This document shows, piece after piece, positions 32,763 through 41,913 of a DNA stretch of 64,000 nt. Below the pieces are notes generated by a model. That model was not told the origin of the DNA, did not search any database, and saw only the letters and a list, made by a program, of their open reading frames with translations. Location: contig BCHH01000003.1 in assembly GCA_001599595.1 (NCBI GenBank), forward strand, positions 875,403-939,402, written 5' to 3'. The first letter of the stretch is position 1. Each line of letters begins with the position of its first letter. The position numbers and the translations under genes are program-made. Origin of the DNA: Beverwykella pulmonaria (taxonomy: Eukaryota > Ascomycota > Dothideomycetes > Pleosporales > Melanommataceae).

Positions 32763-33578
32763 CTAAGTGCAAGCAAGACTGAGAAGAGAGAAAATTCCAC
32801 CAGCGACTCCGTTGACAGCTCCTAGAATCATGTATTAGCATGTGCCACCACTGAGTGCCAGTCGAGAACTTACCCGCAACCGCGCCCAGGCCCGTCATCA
32901 TATCCGCGCAGGCAGTGCTCTCCACAGGATCCATGGTCACATCCACACCAATGAAAGGTGGAGCAGCGTTCGCCTCATTAGGGTCCTGGTAGTTGATGCC
33001 CCAGAACGCCGGCACTTCGCACTGGTAGGCAACTGTTTTTACCGCTAAATGAAGAGTTAGCGCGATGTATTCGAGCCGCTTAATGCAAATCCATAGACTT
33101 ACGTGAGCAGCCTTTGTCGCCACCTTGGCAGAGTTGGGTGTTGGTAGAGTCGCCGCACTTCGCTCCTGCCACAACAGCGGCCTTGAGAGTGTCTATGAGG
33201 CCGTTGTGGATCCAGGTTGGGTATGCGCCGCTGGGCCCCATTTTCACCGTGATAGGCCCCATGTCACCGTTAGGACCCGACGCTTGCCACCAACCGTCTA
33301 ATGTTATCTCGTTTGTTTCGCATTGTCCGGTTGTGTGGCAGGCATCTCCCAGCTTGGCAAACATGTCGTCAATTTTGACATCTCCAAGCTTTACTGTCTC
33401 CTTGGAGACTAGGCCTTCTGTTAGCAAGTTGATAATGTCGAATGGAGGGTTGAAGCTTACAAGTGAGTTTGATGTTCCCATTGGGGTCCCAAGTTGTCTC
33501 GTCGCGTTTAGTTAAGTTCGGTAAAGCGCACACTGATGAAACCGTGATAGCTGCAAGGGCCAGATATTGAGAACGCAT
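32763..33578 (-). CDS. Secreted cysteine-containing protein of unknown family
   Basis: Exons (minus) 33578-33461, 33414-33103, 33044-32874 and 32821-32763 join in frame to 219 aa. Intron 1 needs an AAG acceptor at 33415-33417, because the CAG three bases earlier creates a stop. A signal peptide (MRSQYLALAAITVSSVCA) is followed by LPNLTKR, a possible Kex2 site. The mature protein has nine cysteines in a spaced pattern (LTC, GDAC, GQC, AKC, QLC, KGC, YQC, TAC, LAC). It also has an aromatic segment ITLDGWWQASG and ends in a mildly hydrophobic helix (AVNGVAGGIFSLLSLACT). No domain recognised. The setting in a repeat-rich island fits a lineage-specific secreted protein, possibly effector-like; that is inference. 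Confidence 0.78.
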
Positions 33579-34170
33579 TTTTACGATTTGTATAAATGAT
33601 AATTCGCGGGTAGGAAAGATGGTTGGTTGCTTTTAAGCTGCAATGAAGAAGGACTTAGAGAGATGCTGGAGGCAATGAGAAGGGAGCGAGATCATCTTTA
33701 TATGCTTGCGTAGATATCATTTTATCACGATCGCCCCATCGACAATTTAGCTTTAAATCCTTTATGGCTATGTTCCTGTTTCATCGCTAGATTGACGGTT
33801 CACTCTTAAATCCTTTGAGGCTGTGTAAAATAACCCGCTGCGGACTAATTGGCTGTGCGCACGCATGGGCTCGAGAAATCAAAGGACTTTACCTATGGTG
33901 GGAAGATGCGGGATGGCGCTTGGACATATATATCCTTGCCTAGGGCTGACAAGTAACACGAGGCGGGCACTGTAAGTTTCATAATGTTTGTACACCAACA
34001 TGAATAAGGTTGTTTTATTGTTGAGATCTTAAGATAGAAGCTAAGCGGGGAGACTGCTGAAGTAGTTGTGGGCGAAGGTTCCTCTATGAAAGAGCTGTGA
34101 GTTTGTATAATTGTTTGATAATCAAAGAAACAAGGTCCTCGACGGCGTAGCGCTAAAATAAATGCAGGCC
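33579..34170. other. Upstream region of the secreted-protein gene
   Basis: No gene seen. A near repeat of TTAAATCCTTTATGGCTATG and TTAAATCCTTTGAGGCTGTG occurs near 33751 and 33808. Confidence 0.35.
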
Positions 34171-34177
34171 AAGCTTA

Positions 34178-34480
34178 GAACTCGACATCCTTTGTCGAAC
34201 AGCCTCTCCAGACTCTTCCAAGGTGTGCATTGAAGTGAAGTGCCGCTCCGAGGCCAACCCCGAATCCATAAGGTAGCCCTAGATCGTTGCCTGATGCGCC
34301 AGGAAATCCTCCCATATGAAAGGAGCTTTTCGGGTCGAAGTTTGTTATTCGAATTCGCAGGGTCGCCTCGATCTGGACGGTGACGCCTGAGTGAAGGTGG
34401 TTGTGATAGGCGTCGAGGAACTCGGAGAGAGTCGTCTTTCGGGTTCTCTCTTTGGCACCTTCGCGCCTGCGTTATTCTTC
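34178..34480 (-). pseudogene. Open coding-like relic, family not identified
   Basis: A minus frame with no ATG at its head runs about 100 codons to a stop at 34178-34180. It contains RKTTLSEFLDAYHNHLHSG and VTVQIEATLRIRITNFD. Composition is protein-like, and the segment resembles C-terminal parts of some large fungal hypotheticals, but I cannot name the family. With no start or upstream exon visible, it is treated as a fragment. Confidence 0.3.
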
Positions 34481-34639
34481 CTTCTGCGCACTCTCTACGG
34501 CCTCTCGTCTGCGGTTCTCTTACTCCCAGCTTCTTCGCGCCTGCGTTGTTCTTGTTTCTGGGAGTTCTCTGAAGCCTATGTTACCATTTCTCAACTAACA
34601 TTCTCCTTAGATAGCTCATATTTGGAGACCAATAGGAGA

Positions 34640-34907
34640 GTCATCCCACTACAAACCCCTTTCCTTCCTGCTTCATCCAGTTGGCCTTACTCTCTTAGCG
34701 GAACTGCAAGGTTGTTCATTACCGTGATTGTGTACGCATGGTCGTCTCCGAAGATCCCCTCACCTTCTCCAGCACTTCCCTTAGCATCATGCCTACCTCA
34801 TCCAGCTGGCCTTGAATTCTCAGCGTAACTGCAAGATCGTTTATCGCAGAGATAGTGGAAAGATGTTGATCGTCGAGGATCTGCCTCTTCTTCTCTAGCA
34901 CTTCCAT
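34640..34907 (-). pseudogene. TPR (kinesin-light-chain-type) repeat relic
   Basis: Two tandem 42-residue TPR units are readable. The first (34907 downward) has EVLEKKRQILDDQHLSTISA and NDLAVTLRIQGQLDEV. The second, in another frame, has FGDDHAYTITVMNNLAVPL, then a stop codon where the usual residue before GQLDEA should be. The pattern is that of NB-ARC/TPR proteins common in ascomycetes. A frameshift and a stop make it a fragment. It abuts the RNase H end of the LINE relic at about 34907. Confidence 0.65.
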
Positions 34908-36570
34908 CCGGCGGCCTCTTTGTCAGCTTTGTTCGCGGCGTCATTCCCTGGTATTCCTACATGGACCTGTATCCATCGGATTTCAATTGACCGTCTTATG
35001 TCCTGGAGGTCTTGAATTTGTTGCGCGATCTCCTTTAGGATGTAGGCTCCTGATCTTTCTTCCGGTTCGGCCAGCGACCCGATCGCGGCCTGGTTGTCTG
35101 TATAAATGGCCACGTTTCGTCGGTTCCAATTTCGGTTTGCATATTCTTGCATTCTCTGTAGGGCTGGGCTTATTCCACGGAGCTCGATTGTGTACGCCGT
35201 TGAGTCTTACAGTCCCCATGCTTGCGCTTCGAGTCTGTTGTGTCAGCGGGCAAACTGCTGCCGCGCCGGTCTGGCCATCGATCCCGCTGCCGTCCGTTTA
35301 GATATTAATGCTCTATCCTGTTATTTCTCTTTTTCATGTCAGCGTTTCGCCTTTTCTGCATTTCAATCTATATATGTGTGTGTCTGGACCTCGCCACCAG
35401 GGCGGTGTTACAAACGGCGAGATGGAGTTCTACACCCTGATACCCCGGCCCTGTATGTCTCGTATTTTGTCATATATCTTTTATAGGGGTTGTTCGTTCT
35501 TCTTTATGTCTGTGGCCATTGTTGCGTGTAACCTGAGGCCCATGGCGTCCAGGATTTCTCTACATGAGCAGAGTTATATGTCGGTCTCCGCATTTTGCTT
35601 CCATAGCTGTTGCTCGATAGGGATGAGGTATGCTTCGATGTCGAGTGCGGCCCTCGATATGGCCTTGAATGCTCCGCAAGTGGTTACTGCCGCTCTAGCT
35701 TAGATTCCTTGCAGGGTGCCGAGCATCTTCGTGTATAATTGTCCCTTCATTCAGGCGGTTGACCAGATCGAGCTCGCATACAACATGTGAGGTGGCGCGG
35801 TCCCTGTGTAAATTTTCCTCATTTCTATAAGACTGACTCCCTATGTCGAGCTCCCCAACTGCTGAGTGCGTTTCCTATCTTTGTTGCCTTTCCTCTAATC
35901 TCCTCTATGCGAGTCTTCCCCTATAGTTTCGTGTCCATGGAAATCCCGAGGTACTTTCATGCGGCCTTGTGTTTCACCTCGCCCCACGTTGTTTGGACCG
36001 GTCTACTTGTGTCGATTCGTGTATGAGTTCTTTTGAAGTGAGTTAGCCATAATTTTTCAGAGGCGAAGACGGAGGCGCGGGTCGTGGCCCAGCGTTGGGC
36101 TGTCTCGAGGGCTTTCTCTGGCTTGTCGTATGTCTTCTCGGTCGTTTCTCCCCAGGCGAGGATGGCCACGTCATCGATGTATCCAATCGATTTGACTCCT
36201 TCCTCCCGGTTGCATTCGTCTATTAGGTCGGCGTTGTAGAAGAGATAGAGGTCAGGAGACGGCGGGGACCCCTGGGGGATTCCCGTATGTATTGCATATT
36301 TCTTAGATTAGAATCCGTCAACCACGATATGTGTGTGCCTGTTGCTTAGGAAGCTTGTGGTCCATCTGGCGGTTTTCTCATCTACCTCCATTTCCCGTAT
36401 GTTGTGAAGGAGCCGCGAATGGGAGACGTTGTCGAAGACTCCGGAGACATCGAGCAGCAGGAGGCTTGCCACTTGGCCTTTCTTTCTGTTCCATGCTTCA
36501 TGTCTCTTCCCTACAATGATGTGTAGTGCATGTTCGGTGGATCGCATCTTCCTTCCTCCTATATTGCAGT
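34895..36570 (-). mobile_element. 5'-truncated, degenerate LINE (non-LTR retrotransposon) relic
   Basis: Read on the minus strand, this begins near 36560 inside the reverse transcriptase: STEHALHIIVGKRHEAW, then VASLLLLDVSGVFDNVSHSR. One in-frame stop (about 36308) is followed by TGIPQGSPPSPDLYLFYNAD and the catalytic box GYIDDVAILAW (around 36165). The middle is scrambled. The far end carries an RNase H domain with VAIYTDNQAAIGSL and IRWIQVHVGIPGNDAANKAD, including the D-x-N-Q and H-x-G-x-x-G-N-x-x-A-D motifs. Order RT then RNase H and the motif style fit the Tad1/I-like clade of fungal LINEs. Not autonomous. Confidence 0.8.
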
Positions 36571-37140
36571 GGAGTAAAGGGGTGTGTGATAGAAATATAT
36601 CACACGGGGGTAGGAGGGCGACTCGCAGCCATGCGATGTCCGAAGCAGCAATGCACTGAAGGACGGAGAAGAATCAGGATGGAGGTTTGGCAGTAGACTG
36701 TTTGCAATTTCGTTGTATCTAGCTACCAAACCAAATGAAAGATGAAGCAGTGATGAACAACAGATGAAGCATTCGTGATCTCGTTGGGGGTCGGTGCGAT
36801 CGTTTTGCGATGGGTGTCGATTCCGAAAGATACGATCGGTTGTTCAATCAATGTCTGTGTGGGTGTCGTGTTCGGGTTCCCATATATATACCGCGTTGAG
36901 TGATGACGAAGCAAGCAGCTGACAAAGAGACCAAGACCTGTTCCCTGCACCATGCATCCAAGCCTTCCACCTATGCCAGAGGTATATTCGCGCAAAGTAG
37001 CACTTTGCTACGGCGCAATATGTGAATCAGGGCAGGAGTAAGTCCTGTGGCATACATGGGCGTTTGCATTCAGGACTAATATCTAACAAAGTCTTAATAT
37101 CAACAACGACAAGGAAGCGTCAGTCGAGAAGCCATTCTTG
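36571..37140. other. Upstream region of the DUF6536-like gene
   Basis: A possible extra 5' exon starting at an ATG near 36953 (MHPSLPPMPE) was considered, but its splice phase does not match the next exon. No other gene is supported. Confidence 0.35.
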
Positions 37141-39428
37141 ATGAGGAAGCCAGTAGGCGCTATTGACAGCGAAGAAAAATCAGCATCGAAGTTTTCCAAC
37201 TTCTGCGGGCCCGTAAAACGCTTTGTGAGCCCTTTCAGACGTCTATGGGACAGAATTCTTCCACGCGCCAAATGGCGGAGGATGCTGATACTGTGGACTC
37301 TACTTGAGTTATTGTTCCTAACGCCCCACATCGTCGCAAGCATCATGATGAAAGAAGGGGATTTCGGCCTTGTTCGTCTTCGAACAATCCCCTGCAAAGA
37401 CAAGAACGTCTGGGAAGTTTTTGTAATTGCTCTACCAATCAATATTGTGGCTTCATTGATCATCGCTGCGTCCAACAATGCGAGACAGATTTTGCTTGCG
37501 CCATCGAGGCATAATATTGATAAGACTCATAAGACTGATAGAGATTCGTGGGATATTGGAGTGCCGTCTCTGAGGAATTTTGGGAAAGTGTCTTGGGCCA
37601 AGAAGGTGTTTTGGGTCCTACTAGGCGTTTCGTCTCTGCCGTTACATCTGCTGTATGTCATGATGTCCAGTATCGCTCTACATGAGCCGCTTCTTGATCC
37701 TTGGTCCTAGAAAGGGCTAATGCACCGTTTAGGTACAACTCGCTGTTCGTGATTATGCCTTCAACGTACGACGCATACCAGGTTATCATATCCGAGCCAG
37801 CGTTCAACGCTGGCCAACCGGTCCACTTAGATGCCCTCAAGACCCCTGACGTACTAAAAACGAACAACATAACCTTCGACAAGGGACCAAGCTACAACAG
37901 CTATATGAATTCTTGGCCTGCACTAGATGAACTAGAGGTGGCCATCTCAGACATCCAAACCAAGGGCATGGATGCCCAAAAGTGGCAGAAGTTGTCTCAA
38001 GGCGAATGCACCAAAGTATATGCCTCAAAGTTTTACCAGAAGTATGCCAGTGTGGTAATGGTCACAAGCTGGAACAGCTCAAATTCAACCAACAACTCAG
38101 CGATATTCGCTGCACCACTCTCGGGTGCAAGCTACGGATACCAAGCCTTAATAGACTACTGCCCACCTGAGTTCTTAGCAACACACCAAGAGAATTGGAC
38201 CACTCCAGCGTCATACTCCTTCTCCAAGAAGCTGAGTCAGCTGTGCCAATCATACCAAAGAAGTTTAGGAGAGTACGTTTACCACGATCCGCATGATTCT
38301 GGTATTATGATAGAATACTGTATGAGTCAGATTGCTAAAGAAGAATGCGCAATCTTGACAAGTCTCCTATTTTGGCAGATTATATCCGGAATCCTAATAG
38401 CCCAAGCACTTGGCATGATTGCCACATTGCTTTTGTCAACTCGGACGCCTCTGTTAGTAGTCGGCGATGCAATTAGCTCTTTCCTCAAGCGACCGGACGC
38501 TATGAATCTTCAACCGGATTACGGACCCGTATCACATAATTTTAGCTTCATAATATTCTTCTCTGTTCCCATATACCTATGATTTCTGGCCGCTTTGGTG
38601 ATTGGCACACAGGGTGACTTAAAACCAGGCTTGACTACACCAGACATCCAGTAAGCTCTCTTCCCTTTGCTATCTTCAAGCAAGCCTGACGCGGAAGCAA
38701 GCAACCGCCTCTGGCTCCTCAGACTCGTCTTCTGGACAAACGCAATCCAAATACTCACAGTCATCCGCCAATATTTTGAGAACTGCGTCATTTCCGAAGG
38801 CCAGGCCATCTACGAACTACACTCCTTCACTCGCAAACGACGGGGGCTACGCGTTACGCAGCCCGTCGGTGGCGCCTAACGCTCCTCATACCTCCTCTCT
38901 ATGCCGATTGGGAAAGCCGTCCAGCACATCGCCGCAAGCGCCTTCCTCCACTGGTGGCTAGCCATCTTCCTATCACTCACAAATGTCTTCGTCTACCGCC
39001 TCGGTGACTCAAAACCTTATGTCCAAGCCGCCGACCGCTCGGCAGCCGCGCTGGGAAACTTCATTCCTGTTATGCTGGCGCTGTACAAGTCTGGGGGTGA
39101 GGCCGCTAATGGGCCTGGAGGTGAAATGTTTATCCTTGTGCTTATATTACCGTTTTTGATATTGAGTCTTCCGCTTGTAGTGCATTGGCTTATGATTGCT
39201 ATGGTTTATGGGTATAAGTCAAAGGAGGCAAGTGATAAAGAGCAGCTCTGTGCAATAGATTCGAGGACGATTAGTCGTGCGTGTCACCCACTGGAGGAGG
39301 AGGGCGATATTTCTGAGAAGAGGGTTATGTTTGGGCTCCTAGAATTTGGTCCCTATGTTGATGCTATAAAGTCGTTTACTAGCCAGGCAGTGGTGAATGA
39401 TGAGGATGACGAGGAGGAAGAGGAATAG
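37141..39428 (+). pseudogene. DUF6536-type multispanning membrane protein, disrupted by a stop codon
   Basis: Best exon chain: 37141-37652, 37733-38528, 38613-38650, 38702 onward. It carries family features in order. These are a first membrane segment (MLILWTLLELLFLTPHIVA), RTIPCKDKNVWEVFV, the segment NNARQILLAPSRHN with DIGVPSLRNF, and LLGVSSLPLHLLYNSLF. WQKLSQGECTKVYASKF and the late block RKRRGLRVTQPVGGA followed by RSSYLLSMP come next, then more membrane segments and SRACHPLEEE. In homologues I know, the late block reads G-A-Q-R-S. Here the Gln codon is TAA (38877-38879), a CAA to TAA change. The intron at 38651-38701 has a weak AAG acceptor. Function of the family is unknown. It is either a recent pseudogene or a truncated protein. 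Confidence 0.62.
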
Positions 39429-39805
39429 GAGGAGGGGGAGGGCTCGAGGATTCCGGAGAGGATTATTACGCAGGGCCATAAGCTTATCCTTCCTTTCATG
39501 GGGTATAGATCCATACGCCAGCACTTACCAAACAGAGACAACCACTTTAGGACTTGACCTTAACGGCAAACTTGAGTGGAACGATTGAGCGTCATTGTTG
39601 GTAGATACGAATCGATTACAAATAGCATCAAAGCTTGTGATGTTTTTCCTCAAGAATAACTTGTCGGCTGCAACAGTATCCAACTTAAGCTGTGGCGACT
39701 GTGTCGTGATACCTGCTGTTGTCGATTCAAACGTATGCTACAGCGTTCCAGCATACCGCGACATATCAGTGTTCAGAGGCGGGGGGACATAGTTAGTGCA
39801 GCTCT
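39429..39805. other. Intergenic, no gene seen
   Basis: ORFs here (39397-39588 and 39595-39792) are unsupported. Confidence 0.35.
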
Positions 39806-40304
39806 TCAAAGTTGAGGGAGAGAGCAGGTAGGTTCAGACGTACTTGTACCATCCATGTCAAACTCGATCACAGGGTTCTTGCATTCTAGATCGTAGCATG
39901 TTTTGTTAAAACATACCACACCACCTGTAGAATATGAGAAGATAACCTTCAGCCCACTGAAGTGCTGCCAGCCGACGGGATCTCCATCGCTCTGCATAAA
40001 CTCGCACCTCGCGCCCTTTCCGACCTGTAAGTTAACAATGAATCCCTGGCTGAAACCATAAATTTACGTTCGTGTAAGAGGGTTAAGATACGCGCCTACT
40101 GTTGCGTAATAGCCTCGTGAGATCGCCTTGGTCATGGGGAAGATCTGCGGCGAGATAGAGATCTGAGAGAATCTGATCTTGGCGGTTATTTCAGCAACTT
40201 ACCGTACGTGGTCCGTAAATGTATACGAGTGTAGCAGTGTGATGACCAGAACCGTACGTCCTTATCTCATAGCGACTGGGCTCCTGCTCTTGCACCCTCA
40301 ACAT
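39806..40304 (-). CDS. Small hypothetical gene, three-exon model
   Basis: Exons (minus) 40304-40203, 40162-40100 and 40024-39806 keep one frame for 127 aa. Sequence reads MLRVQEQEPSRYEIRTYG, then TATLVYIYGPRTISISPQIF. A cysteine-bearing C-terminal part follows (GKGARCEF, GGVVCFNKTCYDLEC). Intron 1 is only 40 bp, shorter than the others in this window. No signal peptide is visible, although an upstream exon could supply one. The model is supported only by phase continuity and plausible splice sites. I do not recognise the family. Confidence 0.4.
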
Positions 40305-40583
40305 CTAATTCACAGTTTGCCAAGTTCTTTCTCCGATCTTACCCTTCTCGAGAAATTTCGTAAGTTAAAGTGTACTCACCAAGTGGCTGCAAAACGCAGG
40401 TAGCTTCCCCACCAATCTATTTTTTCAACTCAAATGTACTTCGACTAGGTTTGCGAGGTTTCCCTTATCCTCTGCAGAATCATGCAGCGTTACGCACTCA
40501 TCAACCTCAAGCAAATCATCGAATAGCGTCTCCAGTATTCTAATATTCAAATCAAATAACTTCCGTCTCGCCTGGTATCTAAA

Positions 40584-41480
40584 TCATAAAATATCTGCAA
40601 ACCCTCGCTCCACCTCTTCAGGTGGAGTCAGCAAACCCCCCACAACTTTTCTCGACATCTTCTCACTCCCTCTCTCCACCAAAAACATTACTAAAATTTC
40701 CGCTGCAGCTTCAGCATCATCATCTTTATCACAAGCTTCCAACCTCTCCCTCAGTACCTCCGGATCCCACGCCACGCCAAAAACCTTTAGCGTCTCTGTG
40801 TTCACAAACTTATCGAACTCGAAGTGCCCCTGAAGGGTAAGTACGCGTCCTGGCTGATAAACCCCCTGCACATGACAGTGCTGGGTACTCCCCAATACTA
40901 TCCAGGAATGAGGCAGTGCGTTTTCTGGAGGCAATTTGACGTGGTCGGCGTGTACGAACTGCAGCCGCATCGTCTCCGGCAATTTTCTCGACCCTCCACT
41001 CACCAGCCCCTCCATAGGTCCTCTAAACACCTCTCGAAACTCGTCGGTGAGCCTAATCTCCTTGACTCCCAACTCCCACCCCTTCGGATCCTTCTCTACG
41101 ACGACCCCCTGTCCCCTCAGCAAACTCTGACATATCAACTGATGCCCAAAACAGCTCCCAAAAATCTTCACATGCGGATGATTGATATACAGATCCAGCA
41201 CGTAGTCGTCGAGTCTATGTATCCAATCCACATCATCGTATGCCGAGTTCGCAGAGCCGGTGATGAGGATGAGATCGACTTCAGAGAGTGAGGCTGGGTA
41301 TTCAAATTTTCGTACATCGTAGTCTGTGGATTGGATCTTGACGGGTATAAGTGTGGATATACGGTTCGAGGCCGCGGTTATAAGAGAGTGGAATATGTTG
41401 CCGTATGTGCCCCGCTTTGAGAGGACGTTGGGGACAGGGATGTCGGTATTGAGCATTGCTATTCGGATTATGTGTGCCAT
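40584..41480 (-). CDS. Class I glutamine amidotransferase-like protein
   Basis: Single exon, 298 aa from the ATG at 41480 (MAHIIRIAMLNTDIPVPNV). The longer frame from 41537 starts at TTG. The fold is a class I GATase. The oxyanion strand LILITGSANSAYDD is followed by the nucleophile elbow KIFGSCFGHQLICQSL with the catalytic Cys. The His/Glu pair is in LQGHFEFDKF. The layout resembles stand-alone GMP-synthase-like amidotransferases, which cleave gamma-glutamyl amides such as glutamine or glutathione conjugates. No partner synthetase domain is fused. It lies next to the GH20 gene on the same strand with 433 bp between, with no sign of joint function. Confidence 0.86.
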   Translation of the reverse strand: MAHIIRIAMLNTDIPVPNVLSKRGTYGNIFHSLITAASNRISTLIPVKIQSTDYDVRKFEYPASLSEVDLILITGSANSAYDDVDWIHRLDDYVLDLYINHPHVKIFGSCFGHQLICQSLLRGQGVVVEKDPKGWELGVKEIRLTDEFREVFRGPMEGLVSGGSRKLPETMRLQFVHADHVKLPPENALPHSWIVLGSTQHCHVQGVYQPGRVLTLQGHFEFDKFVNTETLKVFGVAWDPEVLRERLEACDKDDDAEAAAEILVMFLVERGSEKMSRKVVGGLLTPPEEVERGFADIL

Positions 41481-41913
41481 TGTGAATATCCACTGAAAAG
41501 TAAGGTGTACAAATGTATCAGAGGGAGTAGAGATCAATATACATGCAACCCAATTACAAATCTGCTTCTAGTACGTGCTGGCACTGCAATCGCAATCCTG
41601 GTGCCGTATTCGGACCCTGCACGTGACGATCCCGATATGGAAATACTATCCTGCATCTTCCTCGCATTGCACCCCAGTCGCGCGCCACACATCTCCGCAG
41701 GCCTATCCAAGCTCGCTAGTGGGCGTACATCTGCGACATCGGAGGATATTGTCCTCTCATTCTACATTCAAATCCCGATTGATTAAGACCACCCACCGAC
41801 GTCAGCTACACGATGTAATTCTTCCCAACCGTAACTTCAATCAGGGGAAATATCATGTCTTCATTCATTACTCATCTCTTTTACTCAGCTACAATACTCG
41901 CGATCCAATAATC
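41481..41913. other. Intergenic between GATase-like and GH20 genes
   Basis: Both flanking genes are on the minus strand, so this holds the GATase-like promoter and the GH20 3' region. No element could be assigned. Confidence 0.35.

Noticed and set aside
36953..36990. Extra 5' exon (MHPSLPPMPE) for the DUF6536-type gene
   Set aside because: Its GTATAT donor leaves phase 0, while the next acceptor at 37090 would need phase 2.
38529..38612. First in-frame stop (TGA at 38580) as evidence for a pseudogene
   Set aside because: It falls in a plausible 84-bp phase-0 intron (GTATCA to CACACAG), so only the TAA at 38877 counts as a lesion.
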